64,000 nt of DNA, from contig NZ_JANHOH010000002.1 of the NCBI RefSeq assembly GCF_024498135.1, positions 372,001-436,000 of the forward strand. Direction: 5' to 3'. Source of the DNA: Mucilaginibacter aquariorum. GTDB taxonomy: Bacteria > Bacteroidota > Bacteroidia > Sphingobacteriales > Sphingobacteriaceae. The notes under the pieces were generated by a model that searched no databases, was not told where the DNA came from, and saw nothing but the letters and a program-made list of their open reading frames with translations. A program made the position numbers and the translations under genes. Shown one piece after another: positions 25,632 through 33,663 of the stretch (its first letter is position 1; each line of letters opens with the position of its first letter).

Positions 25632-25732
25632 TTATTTTTTTAGTTGATTGTGTTAATGTTAGTTGTTTGCGTTGAATATGTTAATAAGTCAAAACCACTC
25701 AAAGCATCAAACCACTCAACTACTTATCAGCA

Positions 25733-27955
25733 TTAAGATGCTTTTTCTACCACCGAATCAAACCTGATAACGGATGTAATCCCTTTTACCTGGTTCAATT
25801 TTTTGATCAGATTATCTAAATGCTCGGTGTCGTTCACGTAAACCATTATCGAGCCTTCAAAAATACCGTTATCACTATCTACTGTAATAGAACGTATGTT
25901 CACCTTAAAATCGTTTGATATAACGGTGGTTAATTTATTTATCAAACCTACATCATCAATACCAGTAATACGCAAGCCGGTAAGGAAGGCCAGCTCCAGT
26001 TGTTTGGTCCACTTGGCTTTCACAATCCGATAGCCATAATTGGCCATTAGTTTGGCGGCATTAGGGCAGTTGGTACGATGGATCTTTATACCGTCGCTCA
26101 CGGTTACAAAGCCAAACACATCATCGCCGGGTATGGGGTTACAGCAATTGGCCAGCTTGTAATCTATCTTTTGCAGGTCTTCACCAAATAGTAATACATC
26201 GCTATCCTTGGTTTTAATATTACGTACAAGGCTTTGTAGTTGCTCGGCCTCAATTTTATCCTGCGGCTTATTTTCAATTACTTTTTCAGATGCCTGGTAC
26301 TCTTTCAGGTCCTTCATATCAATAAGGCCTTTGGCCACATTGTAAAAAAGGTCCTGCGTAGATGTTAATTTAAAGTAATAGCTCAGCTTATGTATATTCT
26401 CGGAGTTGTAAGTGATCTTTAACGATTTCATTTTACGCTCCAGGATCTCCTTACCGTCATCAGCAATCTTGCGTCTTTCTTCTTTAAGAGCCGATTTTAT
26501 CTTGGCTTTTGCCTTGGCAGTTACTACAAAATTCAGCCAATCCTCTTTCGGGCTTTGTTTACTTGAGGTGATGATCTCTACCTGGTCGCCGTTTTGCAGT
26601 TTGTAACTAAGCGGTACCAGTTTATGGTTAACCTTGGCGCCTATACAGCTTGCACCTACATCGGTATGTATCTCAAAAGCAAAATCTAACGCGGTAGCAT
26701 TTAGCGGTAATTGAATCAACGCACCTTTGGGGGTGAAAATGAAGATCTCATCGCTGAATAAATTCATCTTAAAATCGTCCAGGAAGTCTAAGGCGTTCGA
26801 ATCAGGGTTTTTCAGCATATCCCTAACTTTCTGTACCCATTGGTCCAGGCCGCTATCGGTAGATGATTCTTTGTATTTCCAATGTGCCGCAAAACCTTTC
26901 TCAGCTATTTCGTTCATGCGTTTGGTACGTATCTGCACCTCAACCCATTGGCCACGCGGGCCCATAACCGTGGTATGCAGCGATTCGTAACCGTTTGCCT
27001 TCGGCGATGATATCCAATCGCGCAATCTGTCTGGGTTGGGTCGGTAAAGGTCTGTTACGATAGAATATGCCTTCCAGCAATCGGCTTTTTCATTCTCGGG
27101 AGTGCTATCCAATACAATCCTGATGGCAAAAAGGTCATATACTTCCTCAAAAGGAATGGCCTTCTTTTTCATCTTGTTCCAAATGGAGTGGATGGATTTT
27201 GGGCGGCCAAACAGTTCGCCGTGTACATCCTGACTTTCCAGTACTTTATTTACCGGTTCAATAAAATCACGGATAAATTTTTCACGTTCTGCCTTTTTCT
27301 CGTTAAGCTTATTTTTAATGAACTGATAGGTTTCGCGTTCCATGTATTTCATGGACAGGTCTTCCAACTCAGATTTGATAGCGTACAAACCCAGGCGGTG
27401 GGCGAGGGGGGCATACAGGTACACGGTTTCTGATGATAGCTTAAGCTGCTTATCGCGCGGCATAAACTCCATCGTACGCATGTTGTGCAGCCTGTCGGCA
27501 AGTTTTATCAATATAACCCTTACATCATCGGCAAGGGTAAGCAGCATTTTACGGAAGTTTTCGGCCTGTAAGGAGCTGTTGGTATCAAACACGCCCGATA
27601 TTTTGGTTAGGCCATCAATTATTTTGGCAACCTTTTTGCCAAACTCCAGCTCAATATCTTCCAGGGTAACATCGGTATCCTCAACAACGTCATGCAATAA
27701 AGCACATACAATAGATGTAGTACCCAAACCAATCTCTTCGGCAGCTATCTGCGCAACGGCAATAGGGTGGTATATATAGGGCTCACCGCTTTTACGGCGC
27801 ATATCCTTATGGCTTTCTAAAGCCATTTCAAACGCCTTGCGTATCATGCGCTTATCACCCTTTTGCAGGGTAGATTTACTTGCGCGCAGCAATGCCCGGT
27901 ATCTTTTTAAGATCTCTTTTTTCTCGGCTTCCAGGTCAATCACTAAATCTTTCAT
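25733..27955 (-). CDS. spoT: Bifunctional (p)ppGpp synthetase/hydrolase (Rsh)
   Basis: A 740-residue stringent-response enzyme. The hydrolase domain has an intact HD site (H63, H88-D89 in LLHDVVEDTD), so it should degrade (p)ppGpp. The synthetase domain has GRPKSIHSIWNKM, YDLFAIRIVLDS and ANGYESLHTTV. These are followed by a TGS domain (FTPKGALIQLPLNATALDFAF), a zinc-finger-like CCNPIPGDD region and a C-terminal ACT domain. It makes and removes the alarmone during amino-acid starvation. It is divergent from the DUF4294 gene with about 108 bases between them. Confidence 0.95.
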   Translation of the reverse strand: MKDLVIDLEAEKKEILKRYRALLRASKSTLQKGDKRMIRKAFEMALESHKDMRRKSGEPYIYHPIAVAQIAAEEIGLGTTSIVCALLHDVVEDTDVTLEDIELEFGKKVAKIIDGLTKISGVFDTNSSLQAENFRKMLLTLADDVRVILIKLADRLHNMRTMEFMPRDKQLKLSSETVYLYAPLAHRLGLYAIKSELEDLSMKYMERETYQFIKNKLNEKKAEREKFIRDFIEPVNKVLESQDVHGELFGRPKSIHSIWNKMKKKAIPFEEVYDLFAIRIVLDSTPENEKADCWKAYSIVTDLYRPNPDRLRDWISSPKANGYESLHTTVMGPRGQWVEVQIRTKRMNEIAEKGFAAHWKYKESSTDSGLDQWVQKVRDMLKNPDSNALDFLDDFKMNLFSDEIFIFTPKGALIQLPLNATALDFAFEIHTDVGASCIGAKVNHKLVPLSYKLQNGDQVEIITSSKQSPKEDWLNFVVTAKAKAKIKSALKEERRKIADDGKEILERKMKSLKITYNSENIHKLSYYFKLTSTQDLFYNVAKGLIDMKDLKEYQASEKVIENKPQDKIEAEQLQSLVRNIKTKDSDVLLFGEDLQKIDYKLANCCNPIPGDDVFGFVTVSDGIKIHRTNCPNAAKLMANYGYRIVKAKWTKQLELAFLTGLRITGIDDVGLINKLTTVISNDFKVNIRSITVDSDNGIFEGSIMVYVNDTEHLDNLIKKLNQVKGITSVIRFDSVVEKAS

Positions 27956-28041
27956 GTATCAGCGTATGTTCTATACTATTATATAAACCAGCAACAATAT
28001 TTATTATTGCGGTAATTATAAAATAACAAAATAAAATGCGT

Positions 28042-28049
28042 TAATTTTG
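28042..28049 (+). promoter_or_regulatory. -7 promoter element of the DUF4294-Gpx-BshB1 operon
   Basis: TAATTTTG, an exact TAnnTTTG, 14 bases before the ATG at 28064; predicted leader of about 8 bases. Confidence 0.55.
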
Positions 28050-28063
28050 TATCAAGTAAAAAT

Positions 28064-28681
28064 ATGAAATTTATTGTTTCTCTGTTGATGTTTTGTTGCG
28101 CGCTTGGTAGCTTAAAAGCCCAGGACGAGAAACCCGCGCCGCCCGTAATACTTGGCAAAAATGATACCATTAAGGTTTATATGACTAAGCTTGATGGCGA
28201 ATTGGTGCCCTGGATTGTAGCGCCCGAAGTACGCATTGTTGATACGCGCATTTTTGCAAGCGAGAAAGACAGGTTAGATTACCTGCGTTTAAGGTATAAT
28301 GTGATGAAAGTATTGCCTTACGCGCGTTTTGCGGGACAAAGGTACCGCCAATTACAACGCGAGCTTGCGCTTACAGGCGATAAAAAGAAGCAAAAAGAAT
28401 TAATGAAGGCCTGCGAAAGCGAAATAAAAACCTTGTTTAATAAAGACATAAAAAATCTGACAATTAGTCAGGGCGAGATATTGATCAAATTGGTTAGCCG
28501 CGAAACCGGCGCCACCAGCTTTGCTTTAGCCAAAGAGTTAAAGGGGGGCTTTAACGCATTCCTGTTTCAATCAGTGGCCCGTTTATTTGGGCATAATTTA
28601 AAAGAAACTTACGACGCTTCCGAGCAACGTGATATTGAAACTATTTTGCATGAAGCTGGTTATGTTTCCAGTTTTAATTAA
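28064..28681 (+). CDS. DUF4294 domain exported protein
   Basis: A 205-residue protein with a signal peptide (cleavage near LKAQD, residue 19) and a DUF4294 domain: the conserved core is around VRIVDTRIFASEKDRLDYLRLRYNV and continues with a long charged helix. Function is unknown; the family is common in Bacteroidota and often precedes envelope or redox genes. The stop codon is immediately followed by the ATG of the glutathione peroxidase gene (no spacing), so translation is probably coupled. A short leader promoter precedes it. Confidence 0.83.
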   Translation: MKFIVSLLMFCCALGSLKAQDEKPAPPVILGKNDTIKVYMTKLDGELVPWIVAPEVRIVDTRIFASEKDRLDYLRLRYNVMKVLPYARFAGQRYRQLQRELALTGDKKKQKELMKACESEIKTLFNKDIKNLTISQGEILIKLVSRETGATSFALAKELKGGFNAFLFQSVARLFGHNLKETYDASEQRDIETILHEAGYVSSFN

Positions 28682-29185
28682 ATGGATAATAACAGCATTT
28701 ATCGTTTCACAGTTGAAAAACTGGATGGCGACCATATTAACATGGCCGATTACAGCAACAAAGTACTGCTTATTGTAAATATTGCTTCGCAATGTGGCTT
28801 TACCCCGCAACTGAAGGAGCTTGCTGATCTTAAAAAAGAATTCGCTGATAAAGACTTTGAGATACTTGCTTTCCCTTCAAATGACTTTGGTGGGCAAGAA
28901 CCCCTTGAAGGTAATGATATAGCTGCCTTCTGCAGCAACTACGGCAACAACTTTCCCATTTTTGAAAAGATAAGGGTAAGAGGCCCGTATGCCGACCCGC
29001 TTTTTAAGTTTTTGGCTGATAAGAAAGAGAATGGCAATCTTAACTCAAAACCCCGGTGGAATTTTCATAAATACCTTGTAGACAGGAACGGCAACGTTGT
29101 CGATTTCTTTTATCCATTCACCAAACCCACATCTTCCAAGATAAGGAAAAGGATACAGCGCTTGTTGGCTGCTGTAGCTAAATAA
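28682..29185 (+). CDS. Glutathione peroxidase family thiol peroxidase
   Basis: A 167-residue thiol peroxidase with the Gpx fold. The peroxidatic cysteine is C38 in NIASQCGFTPQ; the Gln/Trp/Asn partners are in FPSNDFGGQEP and in PRWNFHKYLVDRNG. No selenocysteine. Bacterial Gpx proteins of this kind are usually reduced by thioredoxin. The next gene makes bacillithiol, so a bacillithiol-linked redox cycle is possible here, but this is inference. Translation is coupled to the preceding DUF4294 gene and the next start is 12 bases away. Confidence 0.93.
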   Translation: MDNNSIYRFTVEKLDGDHINMADYSNKVLLIVNIASQCGFTPQLKELADLKKEFADKDFEILAFPSNDFGGQEPLEGNDIAAFCSNYGNNFPIFEKIRVRGPYADPLFKFLADKKENGNLNSKPRWNFHKYLVDRNGNVVDFFYPFTKPTSSKIRKRIQRLLAAVAK

Positions 29186-29197
29186 CACTTCTTTTTT

Positions 29198-29923
29198 ATG
29201 CTTAAATTAGATATTTTAGTTTTACCCGTACACCCCGATGACGCTGAACTGGGCTGTGCAGGTACCATATTAAAACACATACAACTTGGCCACAAAGTAG
29301 GCATTGCAGACCTTACCCGTGGCGAACTTGGCACACGCGGTACCGCCGAAATACGCGATCAGGAAGCTGCTAAAGCTGCTGAAATTTTAGGGTTAACGGT
29401 TCGCGAAAACCTTGGCTTGCCCGATGGTTTCTTTACCAATACTAAAGAATACCAGTTAAAAATAGTTGAGGCCATACGCAAATATCAGCCCGAAATAGTT
29501 ATCACCAATGCCTATCATGACCGCCACCCGGATCATGGCCGGGCTAATGAACTGGTAGAAGCATCTGCATTTTTATCAGGATTACGCCGTATAGAAACAT
29601 GGGATAATGGTGAATTGCAGGAAGCGTGGAGGCCAAAACAGATATTGCATTTTATACAGGATAGATACATTGAGCCCGATATATTGGTAGATGTAACGGA
29701 ATATTGGGATAAAAAGATAGAAAGTATTTATGCGTATGGGTCGCAGTTTCATAACCCCGAATGGAACGAGGACGAGCCTCAAACCTACATTTCATCGCCC
29801 GATTTTATAGAGCAGATACAAGGCCGCGGCCGCGAATTTGGCAAAAGTATCAACGTTAAATACGCCGAAGGCTTTACCTCGGTAAAGATATTAGGCGTTG
29901 ACAACTTGTTTGATCTGAGATAG
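29198..29923 (+). CDS. bshB1: Bacillithiol biosynthesis deacetylase BshB1
   Basis: A 241-residue zinc LmbE-family deacetylase. The zinc motif is H12-P-D-D15 in PVHPDDAELGCAG, with YHDRHPDHGRAN near residue 112 supplying the third ligand. The segment TRGELGTRGTAEIRDQEA is typical of BshB1, which removes the acetyl group of GlcNAc-malate on the way to bacillithiol. bshA and bshC are not in the window. The gene is last in an operon with a DUF4294 protein and a thiol peroxidase, and ends at a strong bidirectional terminator. Confidence 0.93.
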   Translation: MLKLDILVLPVHPDDAELGCAGTILKHIQLGHKVGIADLTRGELGTRGTAEIRDQEAAKAAEILGLTVRENLGLPDGFFTNTKEYQLKIVEAIRKYQPEIVITNAYHDRHPDHGRANELVEASAFLSGLRRIETWDNGELQEAWRPKQILHFIQDRYIEPDILVDVTEYWDKKIESIYAYGSQFHNPEWNEDEPQTYISSPDFIEQIQGRGREFGKSINVKYAEGFTSVKILGVDNLFDLR

Positions 29924-29940
29924 TGAGCAGTCAGGATATA

Positions 29941-29977
29941 ACAATAAAGGCCGTTCATGTTGGACGGCCTTTATTGT
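29941..29977. terminator. Bidirectional terminator between bshB1 and the convergent gene
   Basis: Perfect 14-base stem ACAATAAAGGCCGT / ACGGCCTTTATTGT around a 9-base loop, with T-rich sequence on both sides; it serves both converging genes. Confidence 0.85.
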
Positions 29978-29982
29978 TTATA

Positions 29983-30429
29983 CTAAATCACTACGTACTC
30001 GAAGCGGTTATTCTCGATGCTTCTTTCCCTTTTAAGTTTGTTTTCTTTGGCAAGCTTTAGCAGTATACCAGATAATTCTGATGTTTTAAATTCAGAATCA
30101 AACTTTTCCTTGCAATAACTTGCAATGGAAGAGATAGAATGTGGTGTTTTAAAATAATCGCTTAATAATAGTTGGTTTAACACCTTTGTAGCGCCGGGTT
30201 TTTTACGGCCCTGTGTTTGGTAGTATTCGGCATCATTTGCGACTCTTAGTTTTCGGTTTCTATTGTTGAAAATTTCAGATCCTTCGGCCGTATCAACCCT
30301 CTCTACTTCCATTATCTCGTCCAAAAGTCTGTCAACAACTCGTACCTGTACAGCTTCAGACTGGAAAGAATTAACAACCTCGGCAATCTCTGTAAGCTGT
30401 TTTTTTAATTTTTCAATTTGTCTGTTCAT
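29983..30429 (-). CDS. Unknown protein: coiled coil plus winged-helix-like domain
   Basis: A 148-residue soluble, charged protein. Residues 1-50 form a probable coiled coil (NRQIEKLKKQLTEIAEVV). The C-terminal half, from KPGATKVLNQLLLSDYFKTP through EFKTSELSGILLKLAKENKL, has the spacing of a small winged-helix or helix-turn-helix domain and ends in RFEYVVI. Similar two-part proteins are scattered in Bacteroidota, with no known role; DNA binding is possible. It stands alone between the bshB1 terminator and the lysine aminotransferase terminator, with no promoter element recognised. Confidence 0.65.
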   Translation of the reverse strand: MNRQIEKLKKQLTEIAEVVNSFQSEAVQVRVVDRLLDEIMEVERVDTAEGSEIFNNRNRKLRVANDAEYYQTQGRKKPGATKVLNQLLLSDYFKTPHSISSIASYCKEKFDSEFKTSELSGILLKLAKENKLKRERSIENNRFEYVVI

Positions 30430-30554
30430 TATGTTTAAGTATCCTCTATATTGATAAGATGTATGATGTATACGTATTGAGTGCGTAGTAGTTACACTTA
30501 GTTAAATAATATTATATTAACCGTGATAATTCAATTATAGTATTAGATAAATAA

Positions 30555-30589
30555 AAAAAGCACCTGTTTGCTGTAAAACAGGTGCTTTT
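30555..30589 (-). terminator. Terminator of the lysine aminotransferase gene
   Basis: AAAAGCACCTGTTT / AAACAGGTGCTTTT stem with loop GCTGTA; T-run on the minus strand. Confidence 0.85.
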
Positions 30590-30610
30590 ATGGATATTAT
30601 TACATTTTTA

Positions 30611-31942
30611 TTATAGTTGTGGGAGTATTGTTTCAAGCATATTCATACCCTCATCAATATGTTTGTTTTCGATAATGAGTGCCGGCCTGAAGCGGATACT
30701 GCGATCACCGCATCCCAAATACATGATATTATTTTCCAATCCATAGTTAATAAAGTTATCGCGGATGGTTTTATCCGGAAAATCAAATGCGGTTAACAAG
30801 CCCTTACCGCGCACATTGCTTATGATATTATTTTTAGCTGCAATATTTTTTAAACTGGTTTGCAGGTACTCGCCCGTTTGGGCAGCTTTATCACACAGGT
30901 TATCTTCTTCAATAATCTCCATGATCTTTGACGAGCGTACCATGTCAACCAAACTACCACCCCAGGTAGAGTTTATGCGCGATGATACGTTGAAAACATT
31001 GCCTTCTATTTCATCAACCTTTTTGCCGGCCAAAATTCCGCATACCTGCATTTTCTTACCGAAAGCCAGTATATCCGGGCGGGCGTTTTCGCCAAAGTGC
31101 TGGTGCAGCCAAAATTTACCGCTAAGGCCTACGCCGGTTTGCACCTCATCATATATTAACATGGCTTCATTCTCATCTGCCAGTTGCCTTAATTGTTCTA
31201 AAAACTCCTGGCGTACATGCTTATCGCCACCTTCAGATAGTACAGGTTCAATAATAATGGCACAGATATCGTCCTTATTATCAGCAAACGCTTGTTTTAT
31301 CTGCGCTATTGATTTTGCTTCACGAGCCAGCAGGTCATCAAGGTTGTTATCTGTGAGTGGGAAATGTATTTCTGGTAAGGATACTCTTGGCCAGTCAAAC
31401 TTGGCAAACCATTTGGTTTTAACAGGCTGGGTATTGGTAAGGCTTAATGTATAACCCGAGCGGCCATGAAAGGCATTTTCGAAATGGATCACCTTAAAAC
31501 CTTTTTCGGTGGTAATACCTTTAGCAAAGTTTTTCTGTACCTTCCAGTCCATAGCAACTTTTAGGGCGTTCTCAATGGCTAATGACCCGCCTGCAATAAA
31601 GAAAGCGTGTGGCAAATAATCGGGTATGCCTACACGGCCAAATGTTTCTACAAATTGGGCGTATTGTTCGGTGTAAATGTCAGAGTTAGAAGGGTTGGTT
31701 AACGCCGCAAGCATCAAGCTTTTTTTAAAGCCCTCATCATTCAGCATTTTGGGGTGATTATAACCTAAGGGCACAGATGCAAAACAGGTGAAAAAATCCA
31801 GTAGGGTACGGTTGTTCTTAGCATCATAAATATGAACGCCCTGGCTTTTTTCCATGTCAAAGGTAAGGTCGAAACCATCGGCCAAAATATGCTTACTTAA
31901 TGCAGCCTGAACGTTCTGTGGGGTTACTTGCAATTGGTACAT
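30611..31942 (-). CDS. lat: L-lysine 6-transaminase
   Basis: A 443-residue class III PLP aminotransferase that turns L-lysine and 2-oxoglutarate into aminoadipate semialdehyde and glutamate. Diagnostic stretches are FDLTFDMEKSQGVHIYD, DFFTCFASVPLGYNHP, AALTNPSNSDIYT, IAGGSLAIENALK and the PLP lysine region DILAFGKKMQVCG; YDEVQTGVGLSGKFW carries the pyridine-binding Asp. It fits the lysine-specific branch rather than ornithine or GABA transaminases. It starts lysine breakdown or piperideine-6-carboxylate formation. It has its own full promoter and a strong terminator. Confidence 0.92.
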   Translation of the reverse strand: MYQLQVTPQNVQAALSKHILADGFDLTFDMEKSQGVHIYDAKNNRTLLDFFTCFASVPLGYNHPKMLNDEGFKKSLMLAALTNPSNSDIYTEQYAQFVETFGRVGIPDYLPHAFFIAGGSLAIENALKVAMDWKVQKNFAKGITTEKGFKVIHFENAFHGRSGYTLSLTNTQPVKTKWFAKFDWPRVSLPEIHFPLTDNNLDDLLAREAKSIAQIKQAFADNKDDICAIIIEPVLSEGGDKHVRQEFLEQLRQLADENEAMLIYDEVQTGVGLSGKFWLHQHFGENARPDILAFGKKMQVCGILAGKKVDEIEGNVFNVSSRINSTWGGSLVDMVRSSKIMEIIEEDNLCDKAAQTGEYLQTSLKNIAAKNNIISNVRGKGLLTAFDFPDKTIRDNFINYGLENNIMYLGCGDRSIRFRPALIIENKHIDEGMNMLETILPQL

Positions 31943-31963
31943 AAAGGTTATAATTGTTTAATA

Positions 31964-31992
31964 CAAATCTAACAAAATGCCCTAAATAACAA
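31964..31992 (-). promoter_or_regulatory. Promoter of the lysine aminotransferase gene
   Basis: TTG (31990-31992), 18 bases, TAGATTTG (31964-31971) on the minus strand: the same spacing as the lon promoter. Predicted leader about 16 bases. Confidence 0.75.
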
Positions 31993-32132
31993 TGATTTAA
32001 AGGTTTTTATACCGAATAGCGAAAAAGTAACTTTAAATGAACTAAACCTATTTTTTGGACTAAAGCGCCTTTCAGTATGCGATATTTTTTGTTGTGGTTG
32101 ATAAGAAAGTTGGAAATTTAACCCTGAAAAAT

Positions 32133-32163
32133 GCGTCATTGGTACGAAGTAATCTCTTTAGGA
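32133..32163 (+). repeat. Family C repeat arm, copy 3
   Basis: GCGTCATTGGTACGAAGTAATCTCTTTAGGA differs at a few bases from the arm at 46285-46318. It lies 65 bases upstream of family D copy 2 in the same orientation, mirroring the arrangement at 9.4-9.8 kb. Confidence 0.65.
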
Positions 32164-32228
32164 CTGGTCGGCGACACATTTAACCATTTAACCATTTCGT
32201 CATCTCTCATACTCGGTGTACGGTAACA

Positions 32229-32519
32229 TTGGCCCGCTCAATCGCCGCGGAAAGCTTCTTCTTTTTCCTTGATGAAAAAGAAGCAAAAAATCAAGTTGGC
32301 AAAAAGGCTTCTCTGCCGCACCTGGCCTTTGCCCCGCAAACCGGGCAGAACCACGGGCTGGAATCTTTTGCCCCGCTGCGTTCGCTCATTGCCCCAGCTT
32401 CAGCAAAATTTCCTATGCCCTTGCCACGCTCAAGGCCACCATCGTTCTGCCCGTTTTCGCCCGAAGCTGTTTTGCCGACGGGGGAGGAAAAAAGAAATCC
32501 TGTCAATCCTATAAATCTG
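32229..32519 (+). repeat. Long structured dispersed element, family D, copy 2
   Basis: Partner of 9387-9660. The 10-bp hairpin (32258-32283) keeps its loop CTTGAT while two base pairs of the stem change in a compensatory way. The long-range stems are 32295-32304 with 32470-32479 (one G-U pair) and 32342-32351 with 32444-32453. The element fills the 588-base gap before the next gene together with a family C arm; no gene is seen there. Confidence 0.75.
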
Positions 32520-32530
32520 CTGAATCCCGG

Positions 32531-33418
32531 TCAAAATTTTTCTTTCATCCCCAGTAAACCCCAAATGCCACCGCTATGGATAGCAAGTATTTTGCTGCCC
32601 GGTGCAAAGTGATCTTTAGCTGCCAAATCATATAAAGCGTATAACATTTTGCCTGTGTAAATAGGTTCTATCAGTATGCCGGTATCCGCTACAAATTGTT
32701 TGATGAATTGGATGAGCTGAGGAGTGGTTTTGCCGTATCCACCGAAATGATAATCGGTATGCAAAACGTAATCTGCAGGGGCGGTTAAGAAACGGTCTAT
32801 TTCGGCCTTCATAAACGCGCCATTTTTTAATACCGGTATGGCATTAAATTGTGTGGATAGGCTATGGGTTGTAATGCCATGGATGATACCTGCCGCGGTG
32901 GTCCCGGTTCCGCAGGCACAGAAGATATGGTGATAACTATCAGTGAGCTCGTCTACCAGTTCGCTTACGCCTTTAGCACCTTCGGGCGATGCACCACCCT
33001 CGTCAATAAAAAAGGCTCGCTCATCGTCAGCAAAAAACTTATTGAACAGGGCTTGCTTATCGCGATAGCTTTCCCTGTCGGTAAATATTAGCTGCATACC
33101 ATGCAGTTTGCAAAGAAACAGGGTGTCGTTCTGCATTTCTTCGCCACGCACAATGCCGGTTGCTTTAAAGCCAAATTTAGCTGCCGCCGCGGCCGTTGCC
33201 AGTAAGTGATTAGAGTACGCCCCGCCAAAGGTTACCAGGTGGGTTTTGTTTTGCGCTTGTGCCTGCTGCAGCACATATTTAAGTTTACGCCATTTATTGC
33301 CCGATATAACGGGATGTATCAGGTCATCGCGCTTTATAAATACCTGCAGCCCTTTATCATCAAACAGCTTATTATTTATCTGCTGAACGGGGCTATATAT
33401 TTCAAGGCTGATATTCAC
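32531..33418 (-). CDS. PLP-dependent D-cysteine desulfhydrase / ACC deaminase-like protein
   Basis: A 295-residue fold-type II PLP enzyme. The PLP lysine is K42 in VISGNKWRKLKY and the phosphate-binding loop is CACGTGTTAAGI. The family includes 1-aminocyclopropane-1-carboxylate deaminase and D-cysteine desulfhydrase; the sequence does not decide which, and ACC deaminase activity should not be assumed. FGGAYSNHLLATAAA is a further family signature. The protein begins with GTG, preceded by an exact -7 element 4 bases away, so its mRNA is predicted leaderless. A GTG start agrees with the conserved start of the family. Confidence 0.87.
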   Translation of the reverse strand: MNISLEIYSPVQQINNKLFDDKGLQVFIKRDDLIHPVISGNKWRKLKYVLQQAQAQNKTHLVTFGGAYSNHLLATAAAAAKFGFKATGIVRGEEMQNDTLFLCKLHGMQLIFTDRESYRDKQALFNKFFADDERAFFIDEGGASPEGAKGVSELVDELTDSYHHIFCACGTGTTAAGIIHGITTHSLSTQFNAIPVLKNGAFMKAEIDRFLTAPADYVLHTDYHFGGYGKTTPQLIQFIKQFVADTGILIEPIYTGKMLYALYDLAAKDHFAPGSKILAIHSGGIWGLLGMKEKF

Positions 33419-33422
33419 TTAG

Positions 33423-33430
33423 CAAACTTA
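33423..33430 (-). promoter_or_regulatory. -7 promoter element of the D-cysteine desulfhydrase-like gene, predicted leaderless
   Basis: TAAGTTTG on the minus strand, then CTAA, then GTG: 4-base spacing, as in gpmI and pabB. Confidence 0.65.
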
Positions 33431-33497
33431 TAAAATTATTGAACGGGAATATACCAACCGGTTATTTAACTCAACCCGACTACGCTGTGCTGGTCGA

Positions 33498-33571
33498 CCT
33501 CTCTCCGCAAGCGGAAAGAGGGTAAAGGAAAAATATAACTCAAACCCTCTTTACCCGCAGCAAAGAGAGGG
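33498..33571. repeat. Twin hairpin repeat, family I
   Basis: CCTCTCTCCGC AA GCGGAAAGAGG (33498-33521, one mismatch) followed by a second hairpin with arms CCCTCTTT / AAAGAGAGGG. It is a REP-like unit seen once in this window. Confidence 0.65.
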
Positions 33572-33651
33572 TGGTAGGGAGAAGCAAAGACCGGGTGAGT
33601 AAACTAAACGCATGCAATCATGCCCCACTCAAAGCGTAAGTGCTTTTTTGT

Positions 33652-33659
33652 TACTTTTG
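33652..33659 (+). promoter_or_regulatory. -7 promoter element of rluD, predicted leaderless
   Basis: TACTTTTG ends 4 bases before the ATG at 33664. This rules out the upstream in-frame GTG at 33640, which lies before the promoter element. Confidence 0.65.
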
Positions 33660-33663
33660 CCCC

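Noticed and set aside
33640..33663. GTG start giving eight more residues for rluD
   Set aside because: The -7 promoter element (33652-33659) lies inside this extension, so the message cannot contain it.
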